From Streptomyces sp. CBMA123 (lineage in GTDB: Bacteria > Actinomycetota > Actinomycetes > Streptomycetales > Streptomycetaceae), in assembly GCF_014596465.1 (NCBI RefSeq), contig NZ_MECK01000112.1, positions 1-47,834 of the forward strand: a DNA stretch of 47,834 nt, written 5' to 3'. Made by a program: the position numbers and the translations under genes. Of the stretch, positions 39,978-47,834 are shown in pieces. Each line of letters begins with the position of its first letter. The stretch's first letter is position 1. A model generated the notes under the pieces. The model had not been told where the DNA came from. It saw nothing but the letters and a program-made list of their open reading frames with translations, and ran no database searches.

Positions 39978-41248
39978 GCGGGTCGTCCTTCCTTCCGCCC
40001 GGCACGGGCGGCCGGGGGCGGTACCGAGGCGGCCACTCCGGCCGGGGCGACGAAGGCGACCAGCAGCTGTTCCATCAGCGCGCTGCGAGCGGCCTCGTCC
40101 AGTTCGTGCGCGGTCGCGCGTTCCAGCCGGCGCACGGCCAGCGCCGCCGCCTCCACCGCGTCGTCGACCAGTACGGTCCGCAGGCCGGCGTCCAGGTCGG
40201 CGAGCCGGCGGCGGCGCATCGACTCGGCCACCTCGGGCGCGTAGTCCAGCGCCAGCGGCTGCACCGAGTAGACCTCCAGGCCCGCCGGGGCGGCCTCGGC
40301 GGCCAGCGCCCGGGTCAGCTCGTCGGCGAACCACTGTCCGTCGCGCAGGGCGGGCCCGGGTGCCGCGTTGCTGTCGCACGGCAGGGTGGAGGCGGTACGG
40401 GTGAGTACCGCCTGGACCTGCTCGCGCAGGTAGCTCTCGTGGTCCTCGATCGCCAGCAGCGCCCGCGCGGTGTCCTTGACCCGCCAGACGATCAGCAGCC
40501 GGACGACGATCGGGGTGCCGGTGCGGTCGACCACCTTGACCGGCTCGCTGCGCCAGTGCCGCAGCCGCACGTCGACCCGGCGGCGGCGCAGCAGCGGGTT
40601 GACCCAGACCAGCCCGGTCCTGCGCACCGTGCCCCGGTAGCGGCCCCAGCGGGTCAGCACCCGGGTCTCGCCGCCGGCGTTGGCCAGCAGGCCGGCCAGC
40701 GCGCACACCACCAGCAGACCGGCCGCGCTGACCCCGGCGATCGCCGGGGCGTCCACCTCGGGCCGGCCACTGGCCTGGGCGGCGGGGCCGCGCAGTTCGG
40801 GCAGCGCGTCCCCGTACGGGATGACACCGGTGCGCAGCAGCACGTACACCACGCCGGCCAGGCCGAGCAGCACCACCAGCAGGGCGACCCAGCCGGGCAG
40901 CGCGCCGGCGGTGTGCTCGCGCAGCGCCTGGTCCGCCCGCGGGGGGCGGCGCGAGGTGGCGGCGGCGGGGGCCCCGGCCTGGTCGGCCTCGGGGAGTTCG
41001 ACGGTCTCCGGGCCGGCCGTCTCCAGCGGGTCCCGCAGGTCGGCGGAGCGGGCCGGGGACGGACCGGGGACGACCGCCAGCGGGGCGGTCGCCGGACCGG
41101 CGCCGACCGCGCCCGCCGGCTTGACGGCCTTGACGGTGGAGACCTTGGCCAGCGGGCTGGCACCGGAGGCGGAACGTTCCGGCAGGGCCGGCGGGAACGA
41201 CTTGGGCAGGTTGTCGGGTCGCTGCGAAGAATCGCGGGTGACGTCCAT
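39974..41248 (-). CDS. SPFH (band 7/stomatin-like) membrane protein
   Basis: A 424-residue protein. Residues 1-110 are disordered (Ala/Pro/Arg-rich). Two membrane helices follow (about 127-150, GWVALLVVLLGLAGVVYVLL, and 173-197, AGVSAAGLLVVCALAGLLA), then an SPFH domain (about 205-385) with RWGRYRGTVRRTGLVWVNPLL, VVRLLIVWRVKDTARAL and YLREQVQAVLTRTASTLPCD, and a helical end (MRRRRLADLDAGLRTVLVDDAVEAA). SPFH proteins organise membrane microdomains and scaffold proteases. Its stop overlaps the NlpC/P60 start (ATGA), so a cell-wall role is suggested. The ATG at 41248 has AGAGGA seven bases upstream. Confidence 0.9.
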   Translation of the reverse strand: MDVTRDSSQRPDNLPKSFPPALPERSASGASPLAKVSTVKAVKPAGAVGAGPATAPLAVVPGPSPARSADLRDPLETAGPETVELPEADQAGAPAAATSRRPPRADQALREHTAGALPGWVALLVVLLGLAGVVYVLLRTGVIPYGDALPELRGPAAQASGRPEVDAPAIAGVSAAGLLVVCALAGLLANAGGETRVLTRWGRYRGTVRRTGLVWVNPLLRRRRVDVRLRHWRSEPVKVVDRTGTPIVVRLLIVWRVKDTARALLAIEDHESYLREQVQAVLTRTASTLPCDSNAAPGPALRDGQWFADELTRALAAEAAPAGLEVYSVQPLALDYAPEVAESMRRRRLADLDAGLRTVLVDDAVEAAALAVRRLERATAHELDEAARSALMEQLLVAFVAPAGVAASVPPPAARAGRKEGRPA

Positions 41249-41335
41249 GCACGGATCCTCTGGGTCTGGTGTGTCGCGCAACGGGCGGCCCGGATCTGAC
41301 GGGCAGTGCCAGAGTCAGGCTAAGTTCATACGTCA

Positions 41336-41373
41336 TCAAATGCGACATTTGAGCCGAGGTGTGTCGACATTTG
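41336..41373. promoter_or_regulatory. Inverted and direct repeats upstream of the SPFH-NlpC operon
   Basis: TCAAATG-CGA-CATTTGA (41336-41352) is a perfect 7-bp inverted repeat. Its right half, CGACATTTG (41343-41351), recurs as a direct repeat at 41365-41373, 22 bp (two helical turns) away. The region is AT-richer than its surroundings and lies about 90-125 bp upstream of the SPFH start, so it is probably an operator for an unidentified regulator. Confidence 0.5.
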
Positions 41374-41443
41374 CTGACGAATCGTCCGAAGTTGACCTGA
41401 CGCGCAGGCACATGAGCGGATGGTTGGGACGGTTCGGCGCAGG

Positions 41444-44350
41444 TCAGCGCCGTCGGGCACCGGATCCACGGGCGAACACCCGACGGGTGATCAGCCCGAT
41501 CCCGGCGAGCACCAGCAGTACCCCGGCGAGCAGACCGTGCCAGCGGGACTCCCGGGGCCGCCCGACCGCCGCCCCCTCGACCGGGGGCGCGGGCAGCGGC
41601 CGGGCGGCAACCCCGCCCGTCCGGGGTTCGCCCTGGTCGGCGGCCGACAGCGGCTCGGCGACGACGGCCGGGCTCGCGTCGGCGACGACGGCCGACGGGA
41701 CACCCGGGGACGGGGCGACGCTGCCGGACGGCTGGGCGGAGACGGCGGGAACGAACGGGACCCCCGGACGGCTCGAAGAGCCGGAGACGGCGGAGGTCGG
41801 GACGGCGGAGGTCGGGACGGCAAAGGTCGGGACGGCAGGGGTCGCGGGGGCGGACGGCACTGGTGGCACCGGCGCCGAGGGCTTCGCCGGGGCCCCGACC
41901 ACCGGCGGGACGACCGGCGGGACGACGATCGGCAGCAGCCCCGGCGGGATCGGCCGGAGCGCCGGAACCTCGGTCGGACTCGGCGACCCGACCGCGGCCG
42001 TGGGCGCCACCGTGGCCGCCCCCGCCGTACCGGAGGGTCTCGGCGAGGCCCCCACCGACGCCGTCACGCTCGAACCGGCACTCGGCCTCGGACTCGCGCT
42101 CGGACTCACACCCGGTCCAACGGACACCGTGGAACCGGGCGTTGCGGTGGCCGAGGCCGACGCCGAGGCCGAAACCACCGGACTCGAAGAAGCCACCGGA
42201 CCGGGCACCACAGCCGCCACCCGCACCCGCACCCGCACCGGATCCGCCGCAGTCCCGTTCCCCGCCCGGTCGGTCGCCGTGACGGTCAGCCACTGCTCCC
42301 CGTCCGCCAGGTCCCGGTTGGCGGTGCAGCTCCAGCTCCCGTCCAGCGCCACCGCGGCCCCGCAGAGCACCGTACGGTCGTCGGAGCCCGCCGCCGGACT
42401 CGCCGTGACCAGCACGTTCGAGCCCGGTTCGGCCCGCCCGGTGAGCTTCGGCCGGCCGGCTCGCAGCACCTCGCCGGGGGCCGGGGAGGTGAGCACCGGC
42501 TTGTCCGGCGGCACGGTGTCCACCACCAGGACGACCGGCTGCCCGGCCGTCCGGTTCCCGGCGGCGTCGACGGCGACCGGGGTGAGCTGGTGGATGCCGT
42601 CCGCCAGGTTCTCGACCGGCAGACAGGACCACTCGCCGTCCGTGCGGACGGCGCTGCTGCACAGTTCGGAGGAGGTGGACCGGTCGGTGACGGATACGGT
42701 GCTGCCGGCCTCGCCGGTGGCGGTGAGCCGCAACCCCGGGTCGTTGGTGTAGGCGGGGAGGGTGAGCACGGGGGCGGCCGGCGGCGCGGTCTTCACGGCG
42801 ACCTTGGCCGGCTCGCCGCGCAGCACCACGCCGCCGCTGGTGGTCTCCACCGGGGTGAGGGCGTGCGGCCCGGCCGCGAGCGGGCCGCCGGGGCGGCAGG
42901 ACCAGGCGCCGCCACGGTCGACCTTGGCCTTGCAGAGCGTCGCGTCACCGTCCCGGACCTCCACCGCGGCGCCCGCGACGGCGCCCTCGCCGCGGATCTG
43001 CGGGCGGGCGTCGGCCAGGATGGTGCCGTCGACCGGCTCGGCGATCTCGGGCCGGGCGGCGCCGACGGTCAGCCTGATCCGCTGGTCGGAGACCTCCCCC
43101 GAGTCGGCGAAGCCGCCGGAGGGGACGAGTTGGCTGGTGTCGCGGCCGATCCGCAGCCGGGCCCAGGTCTCACCGGCGGCGGCGCCGGGCGGCACGGTCC
43201 ACTCCAGGATCGCGGTGTCGGCGCCGGCCGGGATCTCGGTCTGCACCCGGTCGGCGGGTTCGAAGCGGCCGCTGTGGTCGAAGTCGATCCAGCCGGCCAG
43301 GGTGGCGGGCTGGCCGCCCACCGCGACCGGGACGGTGACCCGGTAGTAGCGGCCGATGGCGGCCTCGTCGGGGAAGCCGATCGACGGGTCGGCGCCCTGG
43401 TACTCGCCGCGGCCGGGCTGGAGCTTGGGGGGTGGCGGGCTGGCGGCCGTGCTGGCGAAGGGGTTGCCGCGCCGGACCGCGCCGTGGTCCAGCTCGACCA
43501 GCGGTTCGTCGCCCGTGCCGGCGCCGGTCCGGCTCCGGTCCCGGCGCGGCGGGGTGGCCGCGTCGGCGCCCAGGAAGAGGTCGGAGACCACGTGCGAGGC
43601 GTTGCCGTAGGCCTGCGGCGCGGTGCCGAGGTCCTCGTCCACGGTGACGGTGTAGGCCTGGCGCAGGACGGGCGGGGCGGTGGTGCTCCCGGCCCGGGCG
43701 GTGGAGCGCTGCTCGATCCGGAACACCGCGGTGCGGACCGTGCCGGCGAGCTCCAGGGTGCCCTCGGCGGCGGAGCCCGCGGCACCGTCGGTGCTGCCGT
43801 CGCTCCCGGCGGGGGCGAGGGAGTCGCCGTCGACCGTCCAGCCGGGCCAGTCGGTGCGCCCGACCAGGGTGGGGGCGGCGGGCGAGCCGCCGGTGAGGGT
43901 CAGCCGGGCGGCGGTGCCGGTGGTGCCGGACTTCCCGGTGGCGACCGCGGCCAGTCCGCTGAGGTGCAGCCGGGGATTGCGGACCGGCCGGGAGAAGCCC
44001 AGCCGGAGGGTTCCGACGGTGCGCCAGGAACCGTCCGTCAGCGGCTGGTCGGGGGTGATGCCGAAGGTCTGGGCGGCATCCCCGGGGCGCTTGCCGTCCG
44101 CGTAGACCGCGGTGGAGCGTCCACCACCGGAACGGTCGGCGAGCCGGCCGGCCCCGGCGGTGACGGCCGTGCCGTCCGCGCCCGTGAGGTCGAGCTGGAC
44201 GGAGAGGCCGGACGGCAGCACCGCCCGGTGCTCGCCCGACCAGGCGTCAGGGGACTGCTGGGCCACCGAGAGCGGGGCGTCCCAACCGGTCAGCGCCCCG
44301 ACCGTGAGAACGGCCAGGGCGGCAGCTGTGCGGGGAAACTGTCGGCTCAT
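41444..44350 (-). CDS. Large secreted surface protein with Ig-like repeats
   Basis: A 968-residue exported protein. Signal peptide 1-30 (TAAALAVLTVGALTGWDAPLSVAQ). A CshA/GEVED-like beta region (about 30-435) includes LAGWIDFDHSGRFEPADRVQTE. Three Ig-like units (about 435-720) share the frame ...VxDG..LC.A.V..(G)WSC....LADG.H.LTPV, each with a Cys pair likely to form a disulfide. A long Pro/Ala/Ser/Val-rich stalk (about 720-925, with PTSAVPTSAV repeats) and one C-terminal helix (WHGLLAGVLLVLAGIGLITRRVFARG) with a basic end follow. It looks like a membrane-anchored adhesin or wall protein; no LPxTG motif. GGAG lies before the ATG at 44350. Confidence 0.82.
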   Translation of the reverse strand: MSRQFPRTAAALAVLTVGALTGWDAPLSVAQQSPDAWSGEHRAVLPSGLSVQLDLTGADGTAVTAGAGRLADRSGGGRSTAVYADGKRPGDAAQTFGITPDQPLTDGSWRTVGTLRLGFSRPVRNPRLHLSGLAAVATGKSGTTGTAARLTLTGGSPAAPTLVGRTDWPGWTVDGDSLAPAGSDGSTDGAAGSAAEGTLELAGTVRTAVFRIEQRSTARAGSTTAPPVLRQAYTVTVDEDLGTAPQAYGNASHVVSDLFLGADAATPPRRDRSRTGAGTGDEPLVELDHGAVRRGNPFASTAASPPPPKLQPGRGEYQGADPSIGFPDEAAIGRYYRVTVPVAVGGQPATLAGWIDFDHSGRFEPADRVQTEIPAGADTAILEWTVPPGAAAGETWARLRIGRDTSQLVPSGGFADSGEVSDQRIRLTVGAARPEIAEPVDGTILADARPQIRGEGAVAGAAVEVRDGDATLCKAKVDRGGAWSCRPGGPLAAGPHALTPVETTSGGVVLRGEPAKVAVKTAPPAAPVLTLPAYTNDPGLRLTATGEAGSTVSVTDRSTSSELCSSAVRTDGEWSCLPVENLADGIHQLTPVAVDAAGNRTAGQPVVLVVDTVPPDKPVLTSPAPGEVLRAGRPKLTGRAEPGSNVLVTASPAAGSDDRTVLCGAAVALDGSWSCTANRDLADGEQWLTVTATDRAGNGTAADPVRVRVRVAAVVPGPVASSSPVVSASASASATATPGSTVSVGPGVSPSASPRPSAGSSVTASVGASPRPSGTAGAATVAPTAAVGSPSPTEVPALRPIPPGLLPIVVPPVVPPVVGAPAKPSAPVPPVPSAPATPAVPTFAVPTSAVPTSAVSGSSSRPGVPFVPAVSAQPSGSVAPSPGVPSAVVADASPAVVAEPLSAADQGEPRTGGVAARPLPAPPVEGAAVGRPRESRWHGLLAGVLLVLAGIGLITRRVFARGSGARRR

Positions 44351-44689
44351 CCGGCTCTCCTTCACGGTCGGCTGCCGGGGTGGTGGGCAGTCCGGGCACA
44401 CGATCGGACAAGACGGAATCACGATCCCGGACCGGTCATACGGCGACACCTGGGCTTTTAACCGCGTCCCACCCGTTTGGCGGTCATCCGGGCGGCAGGA
44501 CGGGTTGTACCTGAATCGGCTGCATTTCATCCATTGGGCGGCAATGGATCTCACACGAACGGCTGCGCCCACCCGAATGGCGGAGAAGGGGGAATTCCGG
44601 CCGAGTAGGCGGACACCAGCGTCCGGCACCTGACCATTCATCAGGGAACTCTGTTTGAATTACCCATCCGCTCAGTAGAGTCGGGCCCC
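44351..44689. other. 339-bp regulatory gap between the surface protein and globin remnant
   Basis: A perfect inverted repeat, ATCCATTG-GGCGG-CAATGGAT, lies at 44529-44549, roughly 180 bp upstream of the surface-protein start. For the rightward side, TTGAAT (44655-44660) and TAGAGT (44676-44681) form a promoter with 15-bp spacing, and transcription would start near the GTG at 44690. No gene is evident within the gap. Confidence 0.5.
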
Positions 44690-44971
44690 GTGACCATGGA
44701 CCCCGTACTCGTCAGGCGCGGTTTCGCCGCCGTAGCGCCCCACGGTCCCGTCGTCACCGAATACGTCCACCGGCATCTGTTCGAGCACGATCCCGCTCTC
44801 CGCGGCCTCTTCGCCGAGCACCTGGAAAAACATCGGGACCGGCTGTTCGCCCGCCTGACCCACTACGCCGGCGACGCGTGGACCCCGCAGGCCGAGGCCG
44901 CCCGGACCGCCGTCTACGCGGTGGTCGGCGACACCAGGGGCGCGGCGCTCACCGACGCCCGGTCGGCCTAG
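44690..44971 (+). pseudogene. Globin (flavohaemoglobin-type) N-terminal remnant with internal deletion
   Basis: A 93-codon frame beginning MTMDPVLVRRGFAAVAPHGP. Residues 1-60 match the first helices of a flavohaemoglobin-type globin (VTEYVHRHLFEHDPALRGLF, then HRDRLFARLTHY). The sequence then jumps to AGDAWTPQAEAARTAVYAVVGD, which is the last globin helix (normally some 45 residues later). The central part with the distal pocket and the proximal haem histidine is missing, so it cannot bind haem as a globin. The promoter and leaderless GTG still look intact. It is a decaying gene, or a mis-assembled one. Confidence 0.65.
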
Positions 44972-44984
44972 CCGGGAGCGGTCC

Positions 44985-45430
44985 GTGGCCTTCGACCCCG
45001 CGGTCATCCGCGCCGGCTTCGCCGTCGTCGAGCGCCGGGCCGACCACCTGGGGCGACCGTCCTGCTGGCGGCCCGCTCGGCGGCCGGGCAGTACGACCTG
45101 GACGCCGTGGCGGCTGCTCACCCGCAACCCCCGGCTGCGGGTGCCGACCGCCCTCCCCGACCGGCCGTCGGGCCCCGACGGGACCACCGCGCTGCTGCGA
45201 CGGACCCTGCACGGGCACGGCGACTTCACCGGCTGGGAGGTCCACCTCTCCGGCCCGCCGGAGCCGGTCGCCGAGCCGGCCGGACTGGTGCTCGCCCTGG
45301 GCGCCGCCCCGGGCTGGTCCGTCACGACCCCGCGCCCGTCACCTTCAACCGGGCCCGGCCGCTGACCAGCTCGGACTGGCTCCTGGACCACCGGAACGTG
45401 CCCTGGATCAACCGGACCGACCTGGAGTGA
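44985..45430 (+). pseudogene. Flavohaemoglobin-like reductase remnant, frameshifted
   Basis: The frame opens with a second globin start (AFDPAVIRAGFAVVERRADHLG), then shifts. A different frame carries ATVLLAARSAAGQYDLDAV (about 45053-45110); the first frame resumes with RLLTRNPRLRVPTALP and HGDFTGWEVHLSGPP, and after 45335 the reading frame changes once more for VTFNRARPLTSSDW to the stop at 45430. These pieces match, in order, the NAD-binding domain of flavohaemoglobin-like reductases (LYDL.AL..L, HGDWTG.DVYVSGPP). The FAD domain is absent. At least three frame changes and a large deletion make this a pseudogene. Confidence 0.6.
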
Positions 45431-45475
45431 CCGTCGTCACAGTCGAGCGGGAGCGGGGCCGGACCGGGAAAACGG

Positions 45476-45506
45476 AGAAGCCCCCGGCCGGTGGCCAGGG
45501 GCTTCT
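45476..45506 (-). terminator. Terminator after the tRNA-Arg pair
   Basis: AGAAGCCCCCGGCC (45476-45489) and GGCCAGGGGCTTCT (45493-45506) pair at 13 of 14 positions. On the minus strand the stem is followed by CCGTTTTCC, an intrinsic-type tail, just downstream of the two tRNA genes. Confidence 0.8.
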
Positions 45507-45509
45507 CGC

Positions 45510-45585
45510 TGGTGCGCTCAGCAGGATTCGAACCTGCAACCTCTTGATCCGTAGTCAAGTGCTCTATCCGTTGAGCTATGAGCGC
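45510..45585 (-). tRNA. tRNA-Arg(ACG), copy 1
   Basis: A 76-base tRNA with encoded CCA. Acceptor GCGCTCA/TGAGCGC, discriminator A. Anticodon arm CTTGA-CTACGGA-TCAAG, anticodon ACG, whose A34 would be deaminated to inosine by TadA. T-loop GTTCGAATC. Identical in sequence to the next tRNA. Confidence 0.97.
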
Positions 45586-45616
45586 AAGGAACGGGCGAAC
45601 CCGATCTTGCGAAGGT

Positions 45617-45692
45617 TGGTGCGCTCAGCAGGATTCGAACCTGCAACCTCTTGATCCGTAGTCAAGTGCTCTATCCGTTGAGCTATGAGCGC
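45617..45692 (-). tRNA. tRNA-Arg(ACG), copy 2
   Basis: Identical to the tRNA at 45510-45585 over all 76 bases, 31 bp away and upstream of it on the minus strand. The two are probably one transcript ending at the terminator near 45476. Doubling reflects the high use of CGC codons in this GC-rich genome. Confidence 0.97.
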
Positions 45693-45850
45693 TCGCCCTG
45701 GTGACCGTGGCCCCCGGGGCGTTGCGGGGACAACATTACATGACCTGCGACGCAGGACGAAATCGATTGATCCGGCCCCCTCCGGGCCCGTGACGACCCG
45801 GCTCCCGGCCGGCTCCGGCCCGGCCGCCGACCAGGCCCCGGACATGCGAA

Positions 45851-45882
45851 GAGCCCCGCCGACGAGATCGTCGACGGGGCTC
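45851..45882 (-). terminator. Terminator after tRNA-Ser(GCT)
   Basis: GAGCCCCGCCGACGA (45851-45865) and TCGTCGACGGGGCTC (45868-45882) pair at 14 of 15 positions with a two-base gap (effectively a small loop). It lies just downstream of the tRNA-Ser gene on the minus strand. Confidence 0.78.
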
Positions 45883-45890
45883 CCCGGCTG

Positions 45891-45981
45891 CGGAGGCTGA
45901 GGGATTTGAACCCTCGATCAGGAATAACCCCGAAACCGCATTAGCAGTGCGGCGCCATAGACCGGACTAGGCGAAGCCTCC
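45891..45981 (-). tRNA. tRNA-Ser(GCT)
   Basis: A 91-base class II tRNA: acceptor GGAGGCT/AGCCTCC, discriminator G, no encoded CCA. Anticodon arm CCGCA-CTGCTAA-TGCGG, anticodon GCT (reads AGC/AGU), a long variable arm, and T-loop GTTCAAATC. It is followed by a hairpin terminator. Confidence 0.96.
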
Positions 45982-46159
45982 CCACAAGGACCATGCCCGC
46001 GCGATGCGGACCCGTTCCGTGTGTCAGCGATGATGCCACAACCGTGGGGCTCGGCACCAACCACCGCCCACGTTACTAGGCGGGTCGTCCCCGCCGCAAA
46101 GAAGAATGAGATACTGCCGACTCCGGAGGAGCTGCCCTGAGCCGAGGAGACCTGTCGAC

Positions 46160-47834
46160 GTGAGCAGCAGGCCGATCCGAGGCGCTGCTCGCCTCGACGC
46201 CATACTCGACGCCCTGCCCGACGCGTTGTTGCTGGTGAACAGCAACGGCACGGTGGTGGACGCCAACAGCGCGGCGGTCCAGGCGCTACAGGCGCCCGGC
46301 ACCTCGCTGGTCGGCATGGGCGTGCTCGGACTGCTGCCCGAGTTCGACCCCAGCCGGATCCCCGGCTCGATGCGCCCGGCCACCCGGGACGGCGACGACC
46401 TCGACCGCCCGGTCCGGATGACCGCCCACCGCACCGACGGCACGACCTTCCCGGTCGAGGTCTCCGGCAACGACTTCGCCACCGACGGCGGCGACGGCTA
46501 CGGGCGCTCCCCGTACGAGCCGTACCGCGAGGGCCCGCGCGCCTCCTCGTCCTCCGACCTGCTCCTGCTGCTGGTCCGTGACCTCTCCGGGCGGCTCGGC
46601 GTCGAGGCCGAGCTGCGCCGCCAGCACAAGCAGACCGAGATGATCCTGCGGGCCGCCGCCGAGGGCGTGCTCGGGGTCGACCTCGAAGGCCGCTGCGTGC
46701 TGGTCAACCCGGCCGCCGCGCACATCCTGGAGTACCGGGCGAGCGAGCTGGGCGGGCGCGAGCTGCACCCGCTGATCCAGCACTCCCGGGCCGACGGCAC
46801 CCCGCTGGCGCTGGAGGAGTCCGCGCTGCTGGACACCCTGACCTCCGGCCGCAAGCACCGGGTGCGCGGCACCGTGCTGTGGCGCAAGGACGGCCGGCCG
46901 GTCACCGTCGACCTCACCACGGCCCCGGTCCGGGACGGCGACCAGCTGGTCGGCGCGGTGATGACCTTCACCGACCGCAGCCGCGAACTCGCCCTGGTCG
47001 CCCGCAACGAGCACCTCACCGCCGTCCTGGAGGGCGAACTCGGCGGCGCGCTGAGCGCGCTGAACCAGCGGCTGGACACCCTCGCCGCCGACCCGGCCGG
47101 GCAGCTCTGGCCGGAGGCCAACTGGACCCTGCGCCGGCTCGCCGACGAGTGCCGCCGGTTCGGCAAGCTGATCGACGACGTGCTGGAGCACCAGCGCTCC
47201 GAGGCCGGGGAGGCCGGCCCGGGCGAGGGCAAGGACACCAAGGACCCCAAGGACTCCACGGGCGCGAAGGAGGACAAGGACGCCAAGGACGGCAAAGACG
47301 GGCGCAAGGCCGCTCGGCAGGTGCCGGTCGGCCTGGACAAGGTGGTGCGCCGGGCCGTCGAGCAGGCCGGCGAACTGGTCGGCCCGGGCCGGGTGCGCTT
47401 CTCGGTGCACGCCGCCGCCGTCGAGGTGATCGCCGACGAGCGCCGGCTCGCCCAGGCGCTGGCCCACCTGGTCGCCGACGTCAGTGGCACCGGCCTCGCG
47501 CTGGACGCCCCCACCGCCTCCTCCCCCGGCCTGGCCGTCCCCGGACTGTCGGTGTCCGGCCTGGGCAACCCGACCGCGCCGACCGCGCCCCCCGAACCGC
47601 CGACCGTCGTGCTGGCCGCCGCCCAGCGCGGTGACGTCGCCCGGGTCGAGATCCGCGGCCCCGGCGTCGGCGGCAGCCCCGTCCACCTGCCGATAGCCCG
47701 CGCGGTGGTCGAGCGCCACGGCGGCGTGCTCCAGCCGCACGAGCTGCCCGGCAAGGCCGGCACCACCTACGTGGTCGAGCTGCCGCTGGACCCGGCCGCC
47801 GCGAAGGCCGCCGCCGAACGCGCCGGCGCCGAGG
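46160..47834 (+). CDS. PAS-domain sensor-kinase-like protein, 5' part (runs off window)
   Basis: An open frame of at least 558 codons from the GTG at 46160, preceded by GAGGAGA, without a stop before the window edge. Two PAS domains are visible: about 10-115 (ILDALPDALLLVNSNGTVVDANSAAVQAL; PVRMTAHRTDGTTFPVEVSG) and about 155-280 (ILRAAAEGVLGVDLEGRCVLVNPAAAHIL; HRVRGTVLWRKDGRPVTVDL). A helical dimerisation-like region follows (NEHLTAVLEGELGGALSALNQRL), but the expected phospho-acceptor H-E/D is not present, and the later ATPase-like part (RGPGVGGSPVHLPIARAVVERHGG) is degenerate. A Lys/Asp-rich charged linker lies near 360-390. It resembles streptomycete PAS hybrid kinases of the OsaA type; this is a weak recollection. 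Confidence 0.85.
   Translation, partial: MSSRPIRGAARLDAILDALPDALLLVNSNGTVVDANSAAVQALQAPGTSLVGMGVLGLLPEFDPSRIPGSMRPATRDGDDLDRPVRMTAHRTDGTTFPVEVSGNDFATDGGDGYGRSPYEPYREGPRASSSSDLLLLLVRDLSGRLGVEAELRRQHKQTEMILRAAAEGVLGVDLEGRCVLVNPAAAHILEYRASELGGRELHPLIQHSRADGTPLALEESALLDTLTSGRKHRVRGTVLWRKDGRPVTVDLTTAPVRDGDQLVGAVMTFTDRSRELALVARNEHLTAVLEGELGGALSALNQRLDTLAADPAGQLWPEANWTLRRLADECRRFGKLIDDVLEHQRSEAGEAGPGEGKDTKDPKDSTGAKEDKDAKDGKDGRKAARQVPVGLDKVVRRAVEQAGELVGPGRVRFSVHAAAVEVIADERRLAQALAHLVADVSGTGLALDAPTASSPGLAVPGLSVSGLGNPTAPTAPPEPPTVVLAAAQRGDVARVEIRGPGVGGSPVHLPIARAVVERHGGVLQPHELPGKAGTTYVVELPLDPAAAKAAAERAGAE

Noticed and set aside
41420..44461. Long (1013-codon) plus-strand frame
   Set aside because: Mirror frame of the Ig-like surface protein; high GC3 leaves the opposite frame open.
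44878..45654. Plus-strand open frame ending IRTCNLLIRSQVLYPLSYERK
   Set aside because: Its end is the antisense of the two tRNA-Arg genes, and the rest is an out-of-frame reading of the flavohaemoglobin remnants.
45510..45981. Integration site of a mobile element at the tRNA cluster
   Set aside because: No integrase, excisionase or direct repeat of a tRNA 3' end is seen; the two tRNA-Arg genes are complete and identical.

Overview
The window is high-GC actinobacterial DNA, almost certainly from a Streptomycetaceae chromosome (Streptomyces or Kitasatospora). The reasons are the extreme GC3 coding, a bifunctional geosmin synthase, the order upp - tRNA adenosine deaminase - tRNA-Ser - two SigB/F/N-type sigma factors (close to the sigF/sigN neighbourhood I know from S. 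coelicolor), many apparently leaderless genes, and accessory genes typical of the family.

Layout. 1-199: the edge of a penicillin-binding protein gene that stops abruptly at a G-rich low-complexity tract. 200-2831: an MFS efflux pump and a divergent TetR regulator, separated by a regular array of about nine 19-bp operator-like units. 2853-7143: a PEP mutase-like enzyme coupled to an unusual P450-like/DinB fusion, a divergent ArsR-type regulator, and a DinB/VOC gene pair. 7312-9723: geosmin synthase. 9920-17143: DoxX, HhH-GPD repair protein, DUF2087 and KTSC small proteins, a second MFS pump with a divergent WYL regulator, a PEBP protein, a rhomboid protease and an unrecognised protein. 17223-26885: HerA-like ATPase, VapB-like protein, LytR_C protein, upp, tadA with its partner gene, tRNA-Ser(CGA), a small membrane protein, a Dabb protein, two stress-type sigma factors and a tyrosine phosphatase.

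27301-37531 is the most interesting part. It is a co-directional exopolysaccharide locus: secreted CE18-like (Agd3-type) deacetylase, PelF-type glycosyltransferase, polytopic membrane protein, LegB-like 4,6-dehydratase, sugar-1-phosphate nucleotidyltransferase, SDR epimerase/reductase, spherulin-4/GH135-like (Sph3-type) protein, and a GH114 (Ega3-type) lipoprotein. This mirrors the fungal galactosaminogalactan cluster (gtb3, agd3, ega3, sph3, uge3) and overlaps with bacterial Pel. My inference is that it makes, partly deacetylates, trims and exports an amino-sugar-rich, cationic, Pel/GAG-like polymer. Within the operon the pelF stop is followed by two tandem 77-bp repeats, each an overlapping micro-ORF that chains translation from pelF to the membrane-protein gene.

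37586-47834: a small membrane protein, an aldo/keto reductase, a coupled SPFH-NlpC/P60 pair, a large Ig-like-repeat surface protein, decayed flavohaemoglobin remnants, two identical tRNA-Arg(ACG) genes, tRNA-Ser(GCT), and a PAS-domain sensor-kinase-like gene that runs off the right edge.

Short tandem repeats (12-30 bp units) sit at several gene 3' ends (7257, 14416, 15831, 17145) and look like a genome habit. All calls come from reading the sequence; no database search was run.
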